Assembly (NCBI RefSeq): GCF_011305415.1
Contig: NZ_JAANOQ010000004.1
Location: forward strand, 1-64,000
Source: Flavobacterium bernardetii
GTDB taxonomy: Bacteria > Bacteroidota > Bacteroidia > Flavobacteriales > Flavobacteriaceae
Direction: 5' to 3'
Length of the DNA: 64,000 nucleotides
This document shows, piece after piece, positions 20,890 to 28,545 of the stretch. The position numbers were made by a program, and so were the translations under genes. Position 1 is the stretch's first letter, and the number at the start of each line of letters is the position of its first letter. The notes below the pieces were generated by a model. That model ran no database searches. It saw only the letters and a program-made list of their open reading frames with translations, and had not been told where the DNA came from.

Positions 20890-21243
20890 ATGAGTAATAT
20901 TTATGTATATGATAAGGATAAATATTTTTTTCTCTATTTAAAGAAAAAATTATCTCATAAATATAATTTTATAAGACTTGAGGATGTAAGTTTAATGATT
21001 TCTCAAAATTATAAAAAAGACGATATGGGAATTTTTATTGTAAATAATGTTAATGATGTTGTTGCTTTTTTCAGATTTAGAGAATGTTTTAACGAAAGGG
21101 TTCTTTTGTGTACTGAAAAACCAATTATTTGTGAGAAATATAAGAAAACTTTTTCCATATCTTTTTTAGATATTTCAAAACCCAAAAAAAAATTTTATCC
21201 AAATCTTAATGATAGAATTGAATTTTTTCAAGGTACATTATAA
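20890..21243 (+). CDS. Degenerate receiver-like protein of unknown function
   Basis: 117 residues, no signal peptide. The strand/helix pattern recalls a response-regulator receiver: IYVYDKDKYFFLYLKKKL at the start, GIFIVNN where the phospho-acceptor strand would be, ERVLLCTEKP like the T/S strand, and FLDISKPKKKF like the region of the conserved lysine. The phospho-acceptor aspartate position appears to be asparagine. It may be a non-phosphorylated partner of the upstream HTH protein. This is inference from pattern; the gene is otherwise unrecognised. Confidence 0.6.
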   Translation: MSNIYVYDKDKYFFLYLKKKLSHKYNFIRLEDVSLMISQNYKKDDMGIFIVNNVNDVVAFFRFRECFNERVLLCTEKPIICEKYKKTFSISFLDISKPKKKFYPNLNDRIEFFQGTL

Positions 21244-21293
21244 GAAAAAAATAATCTAATAATAACTATTTTTTTTACATTTGCATTAAATAA

Positions 21294-21366
21294 AAAGTAA
21301 ACAAAGCGGTAAACGTTTTTTGCTCTCTCATTTTCAAATTGGTTTTTTAATTAGTTGATATATAGG
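21294..21366 (+). repeat. Element-edge-like sequence, related to 5780-5860
   Basis: The sequence AAGTAAACAAAGCGGTAAAC, continuing to TTGATATATAGG, aligns by eye with 5780-5860 (AAGTGAACAAAGTACTAAAT, continuing to TTGATATATATC). It lies directly upstream of a tRNA fragment, where the end of an integrated element would be. Part of it (GCTCTCTCATTT, 21322-21333) is also nearly complementary to AAATGAGAGGGC (21456-21467) beyond the fragment. Confidence 0.5.
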
Positions 21367-21398
21367 CTTATGTGTTTTTAGAAAGTTAAGTTTTTAAA

Positions 21399-21440
21399 CT
21401 CATAACCCGAAGGTCACAGGTTCGATTCCTGTTCCAGCTA
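21399..21440 (+). pseudogene. 3' fragment of initiator tRNA-fMet (probable attachment site)
   Basis: The anticodon loop CTCATAA (anticodon CAT), anticodon 3' stem CCCGA, variable loop AGGTC, T arm (ACAGG, TTCGATT, CCTGT), acceptor 3' strand TCCAGCT and discriminator A are all present. CTCATAACCCGAAGGTC equals the same stretch of E. coli initiator tRNA. The 5' half (acceptor AGCTGGA, D arm, 5' anticodon stem TCGGG) is missing: the bases before 21399 are an unrelated A+T-rich stretch. A 3' tRNA end without its 5' half is what site-specific integration into a tRNA gene leaves at the distal junction. Confidence 0.85.
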
Positions 21441-21442
21441 CT

Positions 21443-21474
21443 AAGAACTCTTTCAGAAATGAGAGGGCTTTTTA
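21443..21474 (+). terminator. Possible terminator of the tRNA locus
   Basis: A short stem CTCTT/GAGAG around TCAGAAAT is followed by GGGCTTTTT just after the tRNA fragment. It is probably the original terminator of the tRNA gene. Confidence 0.4.
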
Positions 21475-21528
21475 TGCAATTTACTTATTATCAATAATTT
21501 AACGTTAAATTAATTTATTTTTATGATT

Positions 21529-21553
21529 TTGAAAATAAAAATCACTACTTTTG
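21529..21553 (+). promoter_or_regulatory. Bacteroidota promoter of J/KTSC gene
   Basis: TACTTTTG at 21546-21553 matches TAnnTTTG. A TTG at 21529-21531 lies upstream, but the spacing of 14 is short. The box is 21 bp before the ATG at 21575, which rules out the upstream TTG start at 21551. Confidence 0.6.
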
Positions 21554-21574
21554 CACTTTTATTTTGAAAATCAT

Positions 21575-22027
21575 ATGACTACACAGAAAATTATTGGGTA
21601 CAGAAAGTTACTTAATGTTACCAGAGATGCTACATTAAAAGAATTAAAAACAATATATAGAAATAGTATGAAGGAAGATCATCCTGATACTATCGCAGAT
21701 CCAGTTGAACGTTTAGCAGCTGAAGAAAGAAGTAAGAATATTATTGAAGCTTACCATTTTTTAGTAAGTATCGCTCCAGAAACTAGAGAAAAAGTGAAAG
21801 CAGAATACATGGCTACTACTACAACTTCTCAAATTTCTGATTTTCATATGGATAAAGGAGTTTTGTATATTAGCTTTGCAGACGGAAGTAAATTCGAATA
21901 TTTTGGTGTACCAAGAAACACATATGTGAAAATGGTAAACGCAGAATCACCAGGTCGTTTTGCTCGTCGTCACATTTATAACGAATTCACATACCGTAGC
22001 GCTAGTAAATTAGTAGCTGCAGAATAA
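21575..22027 (+). CDS. J-domain and KTSC domain protein
   Basis: 150 residues. The N-terminal half is a J-domain-like helical segment with an HPD motif (KEDHPDTIAD, near residue 30), as in DnaJ co-chaperones. The C-terminal part (about 85-145) is a KTSC domain: YISFADGSKFEYFGVP, then NAESPGRFARRHI. I chose the ATG at 21575 because an earlier TTG at 21551 lies inside the promoter box. The gene is followed by a terminator at 22078. Domain identity is fairly clear; the cellular role is not known to me. Confidence 0.85.
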   Translation: MTTQKIIGYRKLLNVTRDATLKELKTIYRNSMKEDHPDTIADPVERLAAEERSKNIIEAYHFLVSIAPETREKVKAEYMATTTTSQISDFHMDKGVLYISFADGSKFEYFGVPRNTYVKMVNAESPGRFARRHIYNEFTYRSASKLVAAE

Positions 22028-22077
22028 TTAAAACAGTATTTCGAGTATTTCGAGAAACAGTTTTAATCAGATTATAG

Positions 22078-22110
22078 CAAAAAGCCATTCTGAAACGAGT
22101 GGCTTTTTTT
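22078..22110 (+). terminator. Terminator after J/KTSC gene
   Basis: The stem AAAAAGCCATTC/GAGTGGCTTTTT (one G-T mismatch) is followed by Ts. The imperfect palindrome at 22031-22066 lies between the stop codon and this terminator. Confidence 0.85.
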
Positions 22111-22113
22111 ATG

Positions 22114-22121
22114 TACCTTTG
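22114..22121 (+). promoter_or_regulatory. era promoter -7 box
   Basis: TACCTTTG fits the TAnnTTTG consensus, 16 bp before the ATG at 22137. It supports that ATG over the TTG at 22119. Confidence 0.65.
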
Positions 22122-22136
22122 CAAAAAAATAAATAT

Positions 22137-23021
22137 ATGTCGCACAAAGCAGGTTTTGTAAATATTATTGGAAATCCAAACGTTGGGAAATCAACCTTAA
22201 TGAATGCTATGGTAGGCGAGAAGTTGTCTATTATCACCAGTAAGGCACAAACTACACGTCACAGAATTTTCGGAATCGTAAATGACGAAGACTATCAGAT
22301 TGTGTTTTCAGATACGCCAGGAATTATCAAGCCAGCTTACGATTTGCAAACCAGCATGATGGATTTTGTAAAAAGTGCTTTTTCTGACGCCGATATTTTA
22401 ATCTATATGGTTGAAATTGGAGAGAAAGAATTAAAAGACGAAGAGTTTTTCAATAAAATTATTCATGCTAAAATTCCAGTTTTACTTTTATTGAATAAAA
22501 TCGACAAGTCGAATCAGGAAATGTTAGAAGAACAAGTGCAAACTTGGCAAGCTAAAGTGCCTAATGCAGAAATTTTTCCAATCTCCGCATTAGAAAATTT
22601 CAACGTGAAAGAAGCGTTGAACAGAATTGTAGAATTGTTGCCAGTTTCGCCGCCTTATTATCCAAAAGATGCTTTGACAGATAAACCAGAGCGTTTTTTC
22701 GTAAATGAAACCATTCGTGAGAAGATTTTATTAAATTACGATAAGGAAATTCCATACGCAGTTGAAGTGGAAACTGAAGAGTTTTTTGAAGAAGAAAAAA
22801 TTATAAGAATCCGTTCTGTTATTATGGTGGAACGCGATACACAGAAAGGAATTATTATCGGACATAAAGGTGCTGCTTTGAAAAAAGTAGGAATGCAAGC
22901 CCGTGCCGATTTAGAATTGTTTTTCGACAAACAAATACATATTGAAATTTTCGTAAAAGTGAATAAAGATTGGAGAAGTAACGCTTTCCAATTACGAAGA
23001 TTCGGATATAATCAAAAATAA
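22137..23021 (+). CDS. era: GTPase Era
   Basis: 294 residues, the usual length. Motifs are G1 GNPNVGKS, G2 region KAQTTRH, G3 DTPG, G4 NKID and G5-like SALEN in the N-terminal GTPase domain (1-170), then a C-terminal KH RNA-binding domain (about 200-285, with IIIGHKGAALKKVG). Era binds 16S rRNA and helps small-subunit maturation. The start is MSHKAGFVNIIGNPNVGKS at 22137. The second ribosome-assembly GTPase gene, der, lies 200 bp downstream but has its own promoter. Confidence 0.97.
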   Translation: MSHKAGFVNIIGNPNVGKSTLMNAMVGEKLSIITSKAQTTRHRIFGIVNDEDYQIVFSDTPGIIKPAYDLQTSMMDFVKSAFSDADILIYMVEIGEKELKDEEFFNKIIHAKIPVLLLLNKIDKSNQEMLEEQVQTWQAKVPNAEIFPISALENFNVKEALNRIVELLPVSPPYYPKDALTDKPERFFVNETIREKILLNYDKEIPYAVEVETEEFFEEEKIIRIRSVIMVERDTQKGIIIGHKGAALKKVGMQARADLELFFDKQIHIEIFVKVNKDWRSNAFQLRRFGYNQK

Positions 23022-23037
23022 TGACTAATCAATAGTG

Positions 23038-23150
23038 ATTAGTAAAGAGTAATTAGTAAAGAGTAAATAGAAAAATTGTTTTGAAAAAAGCAGTTCTATT
23101 TTAGCCCCGATTGGAAGAAGCTACCGTGTAGCCTGGAAAGCGGGACAGCA
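23038..23150. repeat. Short tandem repeat and flavobacterial intergenic repeat
   Basis: ATTAGTAAAGAGTA occurs twice in tandem at 23038-23051 and 23052-23065. At 23100-23150 the stretch from TTTAGCCCCGATTGGAAG to AAAGCGGGACAGCA resembles, from memory, a dispersed intergenic repeat of flavobacterial genomes that begins TAGCCCCGAT and ends AAAGCGGGA. An internal hairpin GCTAC/GTAGC is present. Its function is unknown. Confidence 0.5.
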
Positions 23151-23194
23151 AGTGTTTTGAAATTCAAAATGTCTGCTCCTAAAATAAAAAAACG

Positions 23195-23202
23195 TACTTT
23201 TG
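23195..23202 (+). promoter_or_regulatory. der promoter -7 box
   Basis: TACTTTTG fits TAnnTTTG and lies 17 bp before the ATG at 23220. Upstream in-frame starts (23157, 23169) would lie before the promoter and are unlikely. Confidence 0.65.
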
Positions 23203-23219
23203 CACAAAATATAAGAAGA

Positions 23220-24530
23220 ATGAATAATATTGTAGCCATAGTAGGAAGACCAAATGTAGGGAAATCTACACTTTTTAATCGTTTAATCCAACGTAGAGAT
23301 GCCATTGTAGACTCTGTAAGTGGTGTTACACGTGATAGAAATTATGGAAAAAGTGAGTGGAATGGAAAAGAATTTTCTGTAATTGATACAGGTGGATACA
23401 TTAAAGGTTCAGACGATATTTTTGAAGGTGAAATTAGAAAACAAGTTGAATTAGCTATTGACGAATGCGACGCTATCATTTTTATGGTAGATGTGGAAGA
23501 AGGTATTACGCCAATGGATGATGAAGTGGCGAAATTACTTCGTAAAGTTACTAAGCCAGTTATATTAGCTGTTAACAAAGTAGATAATTCAAAACGTATG
23601 ACAGATGCGTTAGAGTTTTACAATTTAGGATTGGGCGAATATTTTACTATTGGTGCCATGAATGGAAGTGGAACGGGTGAATTATTAGATAAATTAGTGG
23701 AAGTTTTACCAGAATTACCAGAAGCAGTGGAGGATGAAAATCCATTACCGCGTTTTGCAGTTGTGGGTCGTCCTAACGCTGGAAAATCGTCAATTATTAA
23801 TGCCTTAATTGGTGAAGACAGATTTGTAGTTACAGATATTGCAGGAACAACTCGTGATGCAATTGATACCACATATAACCGTTTTGGTTTCGAATTTAAT
23901 TTGGTAGATACTGCCGGAATTAGAAGAAAAGCGAAAGTAAAAGAAGATTTAGAATTTTATTCTGTAATGCGTTCGGTTCGTGCGATTGAGCATTCAGATG
24001 TTTGTATCTTAGTTATTGATGCCACTCGTGGTTTTGAAGGACAAGATCAAAGTATTTTTTGGTTAGCTGAAAAAAACAGAAAAGGAATTGTGATTTTGGT
24101 GAACAAATGGGATTTAGTTGAGAAAGAAACCATGACAGCAAGAGATTACGAACGTAAAATTCGTGAGCAAATCCAACCGTTTACAGATGTGCCAATTTTA
24201 TTCGTATCAGCAACAGAAAAACAACGTTTATTAAAAGGTTTAGAAACTGCTGTAGAAGTTTTTGAAAATAGAAAACAAAAAATTTCAACATCTAAATTCA
24301 ACGATTTAATGTTGCCTATTATTGAAAACCAACCGCCACCAGCGTTAAAAGGGAAGTATGTGAAAATTAAATATTGCATGCAATTACCAACTCCGGTGCC
24401 ACAGTTTGTGTTTTTCGCCAACTTGCCACAATATGTAAAAGATCCGTACAAACGTTTCTTGGAAAACAAATTGCGTGAAAACTATAATTTTAGTGGTGTG
24501 CCAATTGATATTTACATCAGAGAGAAATAA
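23220..24530 (+). CDS. der: GTPase Der (EngA)
   Basis: 436 residues from [16 protein letters not shown]. There are two tandem GTPase domains: the first (1-165) with [12 protein letters not shown] and NKVD, the second (about 175-350) with [12 protein letters not shown] and NKWD. A C-terminal KH-like domain follows (about 355-436). Der acts in 50S ribosomal subunit assembly. The start was chosen from the promoter box at 23195 and the family N-terminus. The gene ends at a bidirectional terminator. Confidence 0.97.
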   Translation: MNNIVAIVGRPNVGKSTLFNRLIQRRDAIVDSVSGVTRDRNYGKSEWNGKEFSVIDTGGYIKGSDDIFEGEIRKQVELAIDECDAIIFMVDVEEGITPMDDEVAKLLRKVTKPVILAVNKVDNSKRMTDALEFYNLGLGEYFTIGAMNGSGTGELLDKLVEVLPELPEAVEDENPLPRFAVVGRPNAGKSSIINALIGEDRFVVTDIAGTTRDAIDTTYNRFGFEFNLVDTAGIRRKAKVKEDLEFYSVMRSVRAIEHSDVCILVIDATRGFEGQDQSIFWLAEKNRKGIVILVNKWDLVEKETMTARDYERKIREQIQPFTDVPILFVSATEKQRLLKGLETAVEVFENRKQKISTSKFNDLMLPIIENQPPPALKGKYVKIKYCMQLPTPVPQFVFFANLPQYVKDPYKRFLENKLRENYNFSGVPIDIYIREK

Positions 24531-24539
24531 TAATGAACA

Positions 24540-24572
24540 AAAAACCCGATAAGTGATTATCGGGTTTTTTTA
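24540..24572. terminator. Bidirectional terminator between der and TPM gene
   Basis: The stem AAAACCCGATAA/TTATCGGGTTTT has A and T runs on both sides and serves convergent genes. Confidence 0.9.
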
Positions 24573-24574
24573 TA

Positions 24575-25057
24575 TTATTTCCATTTTTCAATTAGAGCAT
24601 TTATTCCGCTTTCGATGCCTTTATAAATTTCTCCATTTTTAAAGTTGGGAATTATGTTTTCTTCTAAAATAGTATTACAAATCTCATCTGTGAGAATTTT
24701 CTCCGTTCCTGTTCCGGTACAAATTCGAATTCTTCCTAATTGGTTTGAAATCACAATCACTAAACCATTGTCTTTTCCTATTTTACCAACGGCCCAATTT
24801 TGAGCTAAAGCAAGTGCGTAATTATCAAAATCGTTTCCGTTTCCTATTTCACTAATCGTTACAACAACTATTTCATTAGAGGTTTGTTTTTCATAGTTGA
24901 TTAGTAGTGCTTCTAGTTTTGTAACTTCTTCTAAATGTATTAAGTTTTCAAAATCATTTACAAATCCTATTGGTTTTGGAAAACTAGTTTCCTGTCCAAA
25001 AGAAAAACTAAGGAATCCGAATATCAATATTAAAACAAAATGTAACTTACTTCTCAT
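24575..25057 (-). CDS. TPM domain protein, short secreted form
   Basis: 160 residues. A signal peptide (1-21, SFSFGQ) precedes one TPM domain (about 30-158, with SNEIVVVTIS and DNGLVIVISNQLGRIRI). There is no transmembrane or glycine-rich tail, unlike the neighbour at 25073. TPM proteins are extracytoplasmic in bacteria and occur beside LemA; plant relatives act in photosystem II repair. It is the last gene of a LemA-TPM-TPM-TPM operon on this strand. Confidence 0.88.
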   Translation of the reverse strand: MRSKLHFVLILIFGFLSFSFGQETSFPKPIGFVNDFENLIHLEEVTKLEALLINYEKQTSNEIVVVTISEIGNGNDFDNYALALAQNWAVGKIGKDNGLVIVISNQLGRIRICTGTGTEKILTDEICNTILEENIIPNFKNGEIYKGIESGINALIEKWK

Positions 25058-25072
25058 AACTGAATACTAATA

Positions 25073-25879
25073 TTACCAACTTCCGCTAGCGCCACCACCA
25101 GAAAATCCGCCGCCGCCAAATCCGCCACCGAAGCCGCCGCCAGATGATGAACCGCCGCCAAAACTTCCGCCGCCGCCACGACCCATGCTACTTAAAATAA
25201 TGATGTCCATTAAATCTGGTCCACCAAATCCGCCGTTATTTCCGCCGTTGTTTCCTTTGTTTTTAGAAACTAAAATTAGAAATATAATAACAAATCCAAT
25301 AACTAATAATATTGGTAAAATGCTTCCTTCTTTTTTATCTTGTTTACGTTCCGCTTTATATTTCCCAGTAAGTACTTTGAAAATAGATTCAGCGCCTTTG
25401 TTTAAACCATTGTAGTAACTTCCGGCTTTAAATTCTGGCGTGATATCGTTTCTAATAATTTGTCCACAAATACCTGCGACTAATCTGTCTTCCACACCAT
25501 AACCTGGTCTGATAGAAACTTTTCTATCATTTTTAGAAACTAAAATAATCACACCGTTATCTTCTTTGGCTTGACCAATTCCCCAAGTTTGGGCCCAATT
25601 AGTAGCTAAAACACCAACGTCTTCACCTTTTAAATCGTCAATTGTAATGACAACAATTTGTGTAGAAGTAGTATCCGAATATCTAACTAGTTTTTCTTCT
25701 AATTGTGTTTTTTCCGAATCAGATAAAAGTTTAGCATAATCATAAACAGAAGTCTGTAAACTTGGTTTTTCAGGGATTTTATATTGACCAAATGTAATAT
25801 TTGATATAAGGATGAATGAAAATAAAAGTAAAATTTTAAATTCTTCCAGCTTCCAGCTTCTAACTTCTAACTTTCTCAT
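25073..25879 (-). CDS. TPM domain membrane protein with glycine-rich tail (YgcG-like)
   Basis: 268 residues. A signal segment (about 15-32) is preceded by MRKLEVRSWKLEEF. That stretch is encoded by a GTTAGAA/GCTGGAA heptamer repeat and may be a recent insertion. A TPM domain (about 40-165) is followed by a membrane helix (about 190-205, PILLVIGFVIIFLILVS) and a Gly/Ser-rich tail ending GGGASGSW. Its start overlaps the upstream stop codon (TAATG), pointing to translational coupling. Confidence 0.9.
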   Translation of the reverse strand: MRKLEVRSWKLEEFKILLLFSFILISNITFGQYKIPEKPSLQTSVYDYAKLLSDSEKTQLEEKLVRYSDTTSTQIVVITIDDLKGEDVGVLATNWAQTWGIGQAKEDNGVIILVSKNDRKVSIRPGYGVEDRLVAGICGQIIRNDITPEFKAGSYYNGLNKGAESIFKVLTGKYKAERKQDKKEGSILPILLVIGFVIIFLILVSKNKGNNGGNNGGFGGPDLMDIIILSSMGRGGGGSFGGGSSSGGGFGGGFGGGGFSGGGASGSW

Positions 25880-26319
25880 TAACCTCTTGAAATTTCGTTA
25901 GACAACTCATTGATATCATCTTCATTATTATAAGGAAAATACTTTTTAAGTTGTTCTCCTGCTTCAATAATTCCGTTTACTAATCCGTCTTTATATTTAC
26001 CTTCTTTGAATTTTTCAATGACGTGGTCTTTTGTAGAATTCCAAAAATTAGGTTCCACTAAATCATTGATGCCTTTATCTCCAATAACAGCAAAACTTTT
26101 GGTTTGCATACAGATATAAAAAAGCACACCGTTTTTCAATTCGGTTTCATCCATTTTAAGGAGATGAAAAACCTCCTGTGCTCTTTCAACAGGAGGTTTA
26201 GTATTGCTTTCTTCAATATGCACACGAATTTCCCCCGAAGTGTTTTTTTCGGCAACAACAATAGCGTCAACAATTTCTTGTTCTTCTGCTTTGGTTAAAA
26301 ATTCTTCGGTTTTTGACAT
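25879..26319 (-). CDS. TPM domain protein without signal peptide
   Basis: 146 residues with a single TPM domain: SGEIRVHIEES, then GVLFYICMQTKSFAVIGD. It has no visible signal peptide or membrane segment, so it is probably cytoplasmic, unlike the other two TPM proteins of this operon. It overlaps LemA upstream and the next TPM gene downstream by TAATG junctions. Confidence 0.88.
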   Translation of the reverse strand: MSKTEEFLTKAEEQEIVDAIVVAEKNTSGEIRVHIEESNTKPPVERAQEVFHLLKMDETELKNGVLFYICMQTKSFAVIGDKGINDLVEPNFWNSTKDHVIEKFKEGKYKDGLVNGIIEAGEQLKKYFPYNNEDDINELSNEISRG

Positions 26320-26930
26320 TATTTTGTTTCTTTTTTATCGAAATCAAATTCTACATTTGGTGCTTTTTCTGCTCCAGCATCTGATTTGAAAGGTGCTTTT
26401 TCTTTATAATCAGACAAAAACATTTTACGAGGCACTTTTAAAACATAATTGTTGTATTTTTCAATAGATTCGTTAAAACGAGTTCTTGCCGTTAAAATTT
26501 GATTTTCTGTACTAGCTAATTCATCTTGTAGTTTTAAGAAATTTTCATTTGCTTTTAAACTTGGATATTGTTCTACAGTTACTAATAAACGAGATAAAGC
26601 ACTTGTCATTCCACCTTGTGCTTGTTGAAATTGTGCCAATTGTTCTGGTGTAACATTACTTGGGTCAATAGTTACTGAAGTTGCTTTTGCACGTGCTTCA
26701 ATTACAGCCGTTAAGGTTCCTTTTTCATATTCTGCTGCACCTTGTACTGTTTTTACTAAATTACCTATTAAGTCATTTCTTCTTTGGTAAGAGGTTTCTA
26801 CATTTCCCCATTCTTTTTTAACAGATTGGTCCACTTCAATAGCTCCATTTTGTATTCCGAAATACCACATTACTCCAATGATAAGTACTCCAATACCAAT
26901 AATCCAAGGTAAAAATTTTTTAAAATCCAT
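26319..26930 (-). CDS. LemA family protein
   Basis: 203 residues. An N-terminal membrane helix (about 8-25, FLPWIIGIGVLIIGVMWYFG) is followed by the LemA helical domain: QRRNDLIGNLVKTVQGAAEYEKGTL and the conserved YPSLKANENFLKLQDELAST. It is the first gene of the LemA-TPM operon. The biochemical function of LemA proteins is not settled. Confidence 0.95.
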   Translation of the reverse strand: MDFKKFLPWIIGIGVLIIGVMWYFGIQNGAIEVDQSVKKEWGNVETSYQRRNDLIGNLVKTVQGAAEYEKGTLTAVIEARAKATSVTIDPSNVTPEQLAQFQQAQGGMTSALSRLLVTVEQYPSLKANENFLKLQDELASTENQILTARTRFNESIEKYNNYVLKVPRKMFLSDYKEKAPFKSDAGAEKAPNVEFDFDKKETK

Positions 26931-27009
26931 GTTTGTTTAATTTAAAGTTTATATTTATTTAGTTGTTAATTTTTTTTACTGAAAACTGCGACTGCGACTG
27001 AAAACTGAA

Positions 27010-27339
27010 CTAAAGCCCTTTTTTCATCTCTAATAATTGATTTTTTATGCCTTCCAATTTACTGATAATTTCAAAATTGTCTAAGGTTTTCTTTTTTCCT
27101 TCTTTCAAATGAATTTTTGCACCTTCCAAAGTGAAACCACGTTCTTTTACTAAATGATAAATCATTTGTAACACTTTCACATCATCCGGACGAAACATTC
27201 TATCGCCTTTAGCATTTTTTTTCGGATTAATTTCGTCAAATTCTTTATCCCAAAAACGGATTAACGACGCGTTCACATCAAATGCTTTCGCTAATTCGCC
27301 AATGCCATAATATCTTTTTTCTGGTAAGTTTACTTGCAT
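27010..27339 (-). CDS. MerR family transcriptional regulator
   Basis: 109 residues. The N-terminal winged-helix domain begins RYYGIGELAKAFDVNASLIRFW and is followed by a short coiled-coil tail. There is no cysteine-rich metal-binding or large effector domain. Such small MerR proteins next to an M23 peptidase gene are common in flavobacteria. It lies 45 bp after the peptidase gene in the same direction. Confidence 0.92.
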   Translation of the reverse strand: MQVNLPEKRYYGIGELAKAFDVNASLIRFWDKEFDEINPKKNAKGDRMFRPDDVKVLQMIYHLVKERGFTLEGAKIHLKEGKKKTLDNFEIISKLEGIKNQLLEMKKGL

Positions 27340-27383
27340 TATATTTTTATAATTGACTCATTGATTATTGTCAAATTGACACA

Positions 27384-28361
27384 TTAATCCAGAGATTGAT
27401 TTTCTTGATTCGCTAATTTACTAATTAAAACATATTCTTTAGCAGAAATACTGCCATAATAAAAATTTAAAGGATTCACCACTTCACCATTTTTATGTAC
27501 TTCATAATGTAAATGCGGTGCTTCGCTTCGTCCTGTACTTCCTACATAACCAATAATATCACCACGTTTGACTTTTTGCCCAGCTTTCACTTTATATTTA
27601 CTCAAATGCGCATACAAAGTCAAATAGCCGTAACCATGACTAATTTCTATATGATTTCCGTAACCTGATAAACTTCCATCTGCTTTTCTGACAACTCCAT
27701 CTCCTGTAGCGTAAATTGGAGTTCCTGTTTTAGCGGAAAAATCCATTCCTTTATGAAACTTTCTAATTTTTGTAAACGGATCACTTCGATATCCAAATCC
27801 AGAAGCCATGTGTTTTAATTCTTCATTTTTTACAGGCTGAATCGCTGGAATGGCTTTTAGTAAAACCGCTTTTTGCTTGGCTAATTTCGTAACTTCATCC
27901 AAAGAAACGGATTGAATCGCTAACGCTTTCATAATTTCATCCACTTTTTTAGACGAATTAATGATCAAATCGCTATTATTAAAATCTTCTAAATCTTTAT
28001 ATCTATTTACACCACCTAATCCAGCTCTGCGTTCTTCGTTTGAAATGGCTGCACTATTAAAATAAACTCGGTACAAATTATTATCTCGTTCTTCTATAGC
28101 CGACAAACTTTCCTCCATTAAAGCTATTTTTCGATTTAATAAATTGTAATTCAACTTCATGGTTTCTAACTCACGTGCTTGTAATTTCGATTTTGGCGTT
28201 TCAAAAAAACTAGTATTACTCAAAATGAAAAAACATAAAAAACCAAACAACGCACTTGCTAGTAAAAACAACATCGCATAACCAATTTTGGTACTATTTT
28301 TAGTAACAATTTGTTTAAATGCTAATTTCTCTGCGTCGTAATAAAATTTTACTCTCTTCAT
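27384..28361 (-). CDS. M23 family metallopeptidase
   Basis: 325 residues. An N-terminal membrane anchor (about 26-48) is followed by a coiled-coil region (about 58-110) and a C-terminal LytM/M23 domain (about 185-305). The zinc-binding set is visible in HKGMDFS and HLHYEVH. It is probably an inner-membrane-anchored, periplasmic peptidoglycan endopeptidase or a divisome-type activator. It is divergent from alaS. Confidence 0.94.
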   Translation of the reverse strand: MKRVKFYYDAEKLAFKQIVTKNSTKIGYAMLFLLASALFGFLCFFILSNTSFFETPKSKLQARELETMKLNYNLLNRKIALMEESLSAIEERDNNLYRVYFNSAAISNEERRAGLGGVNRYKDLEDFNNSDLIINSSKKVDEIMKALAIQSVSLDEVTKLAKQKAVLLKAIPAIQPVKNEELKHMASGFGYRSDPFTKIRKFHKGMDFSAKTGTPIYATGDGVVRKADGSLSGYGNHIEISHGYGYLTLYAHLSKYKVKAGQKVKRGDIIGYVGSTGRSEAPHLHYEVHKNGEVVNPLNFYYGSISAKEYVLISKLANQENQSLD

Positions 28362-28393
28362 ATTTGAAAAAGTTGCCTTTTAGAAACTTTTTG

Positions 28394-28427
28394 TTGTTAA
28401 CGATTTCATTAAAATTTACTATTTTTG
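28394..28427 (+). promoter_or_regulatory. alaS promoter
   Basis: TTG at 28394-28396, then 23 bp, then TATTTTTG at 28420-28427, fitting TTG-N17-23-TAnnTTTG. This gives a leader of about 110 bp before the ATG at 28546. Confidence 0.55.
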
Positions 28428-28545
28428 TGCTTGTTATCACAAAGTAACACTTATTATACGAAAGAACTTAAAATTTGTTTCACATTTCGAAACATTTTTT
28501 TTAAAAATTTCAATGAACTAAATTATTCGATTCAATATCATAAAA

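Noticed and set aside
21399..21440. Functional tRNA-Met gene
   Set aside because: Only the 3' half from the anticodon loop onwards is present. The upstream bases cannot form the D arm, 5' anticodon stem or acceptor strand.
21551..21574. TTG start for the J/KTSC protein
   Set aside because: It overlaps the TAnnTTTG promoter box, and the ATG at 21575 fits the family start. The same reasoning moves era to 22137, der to 23220 and the HExxH gene to 41255.
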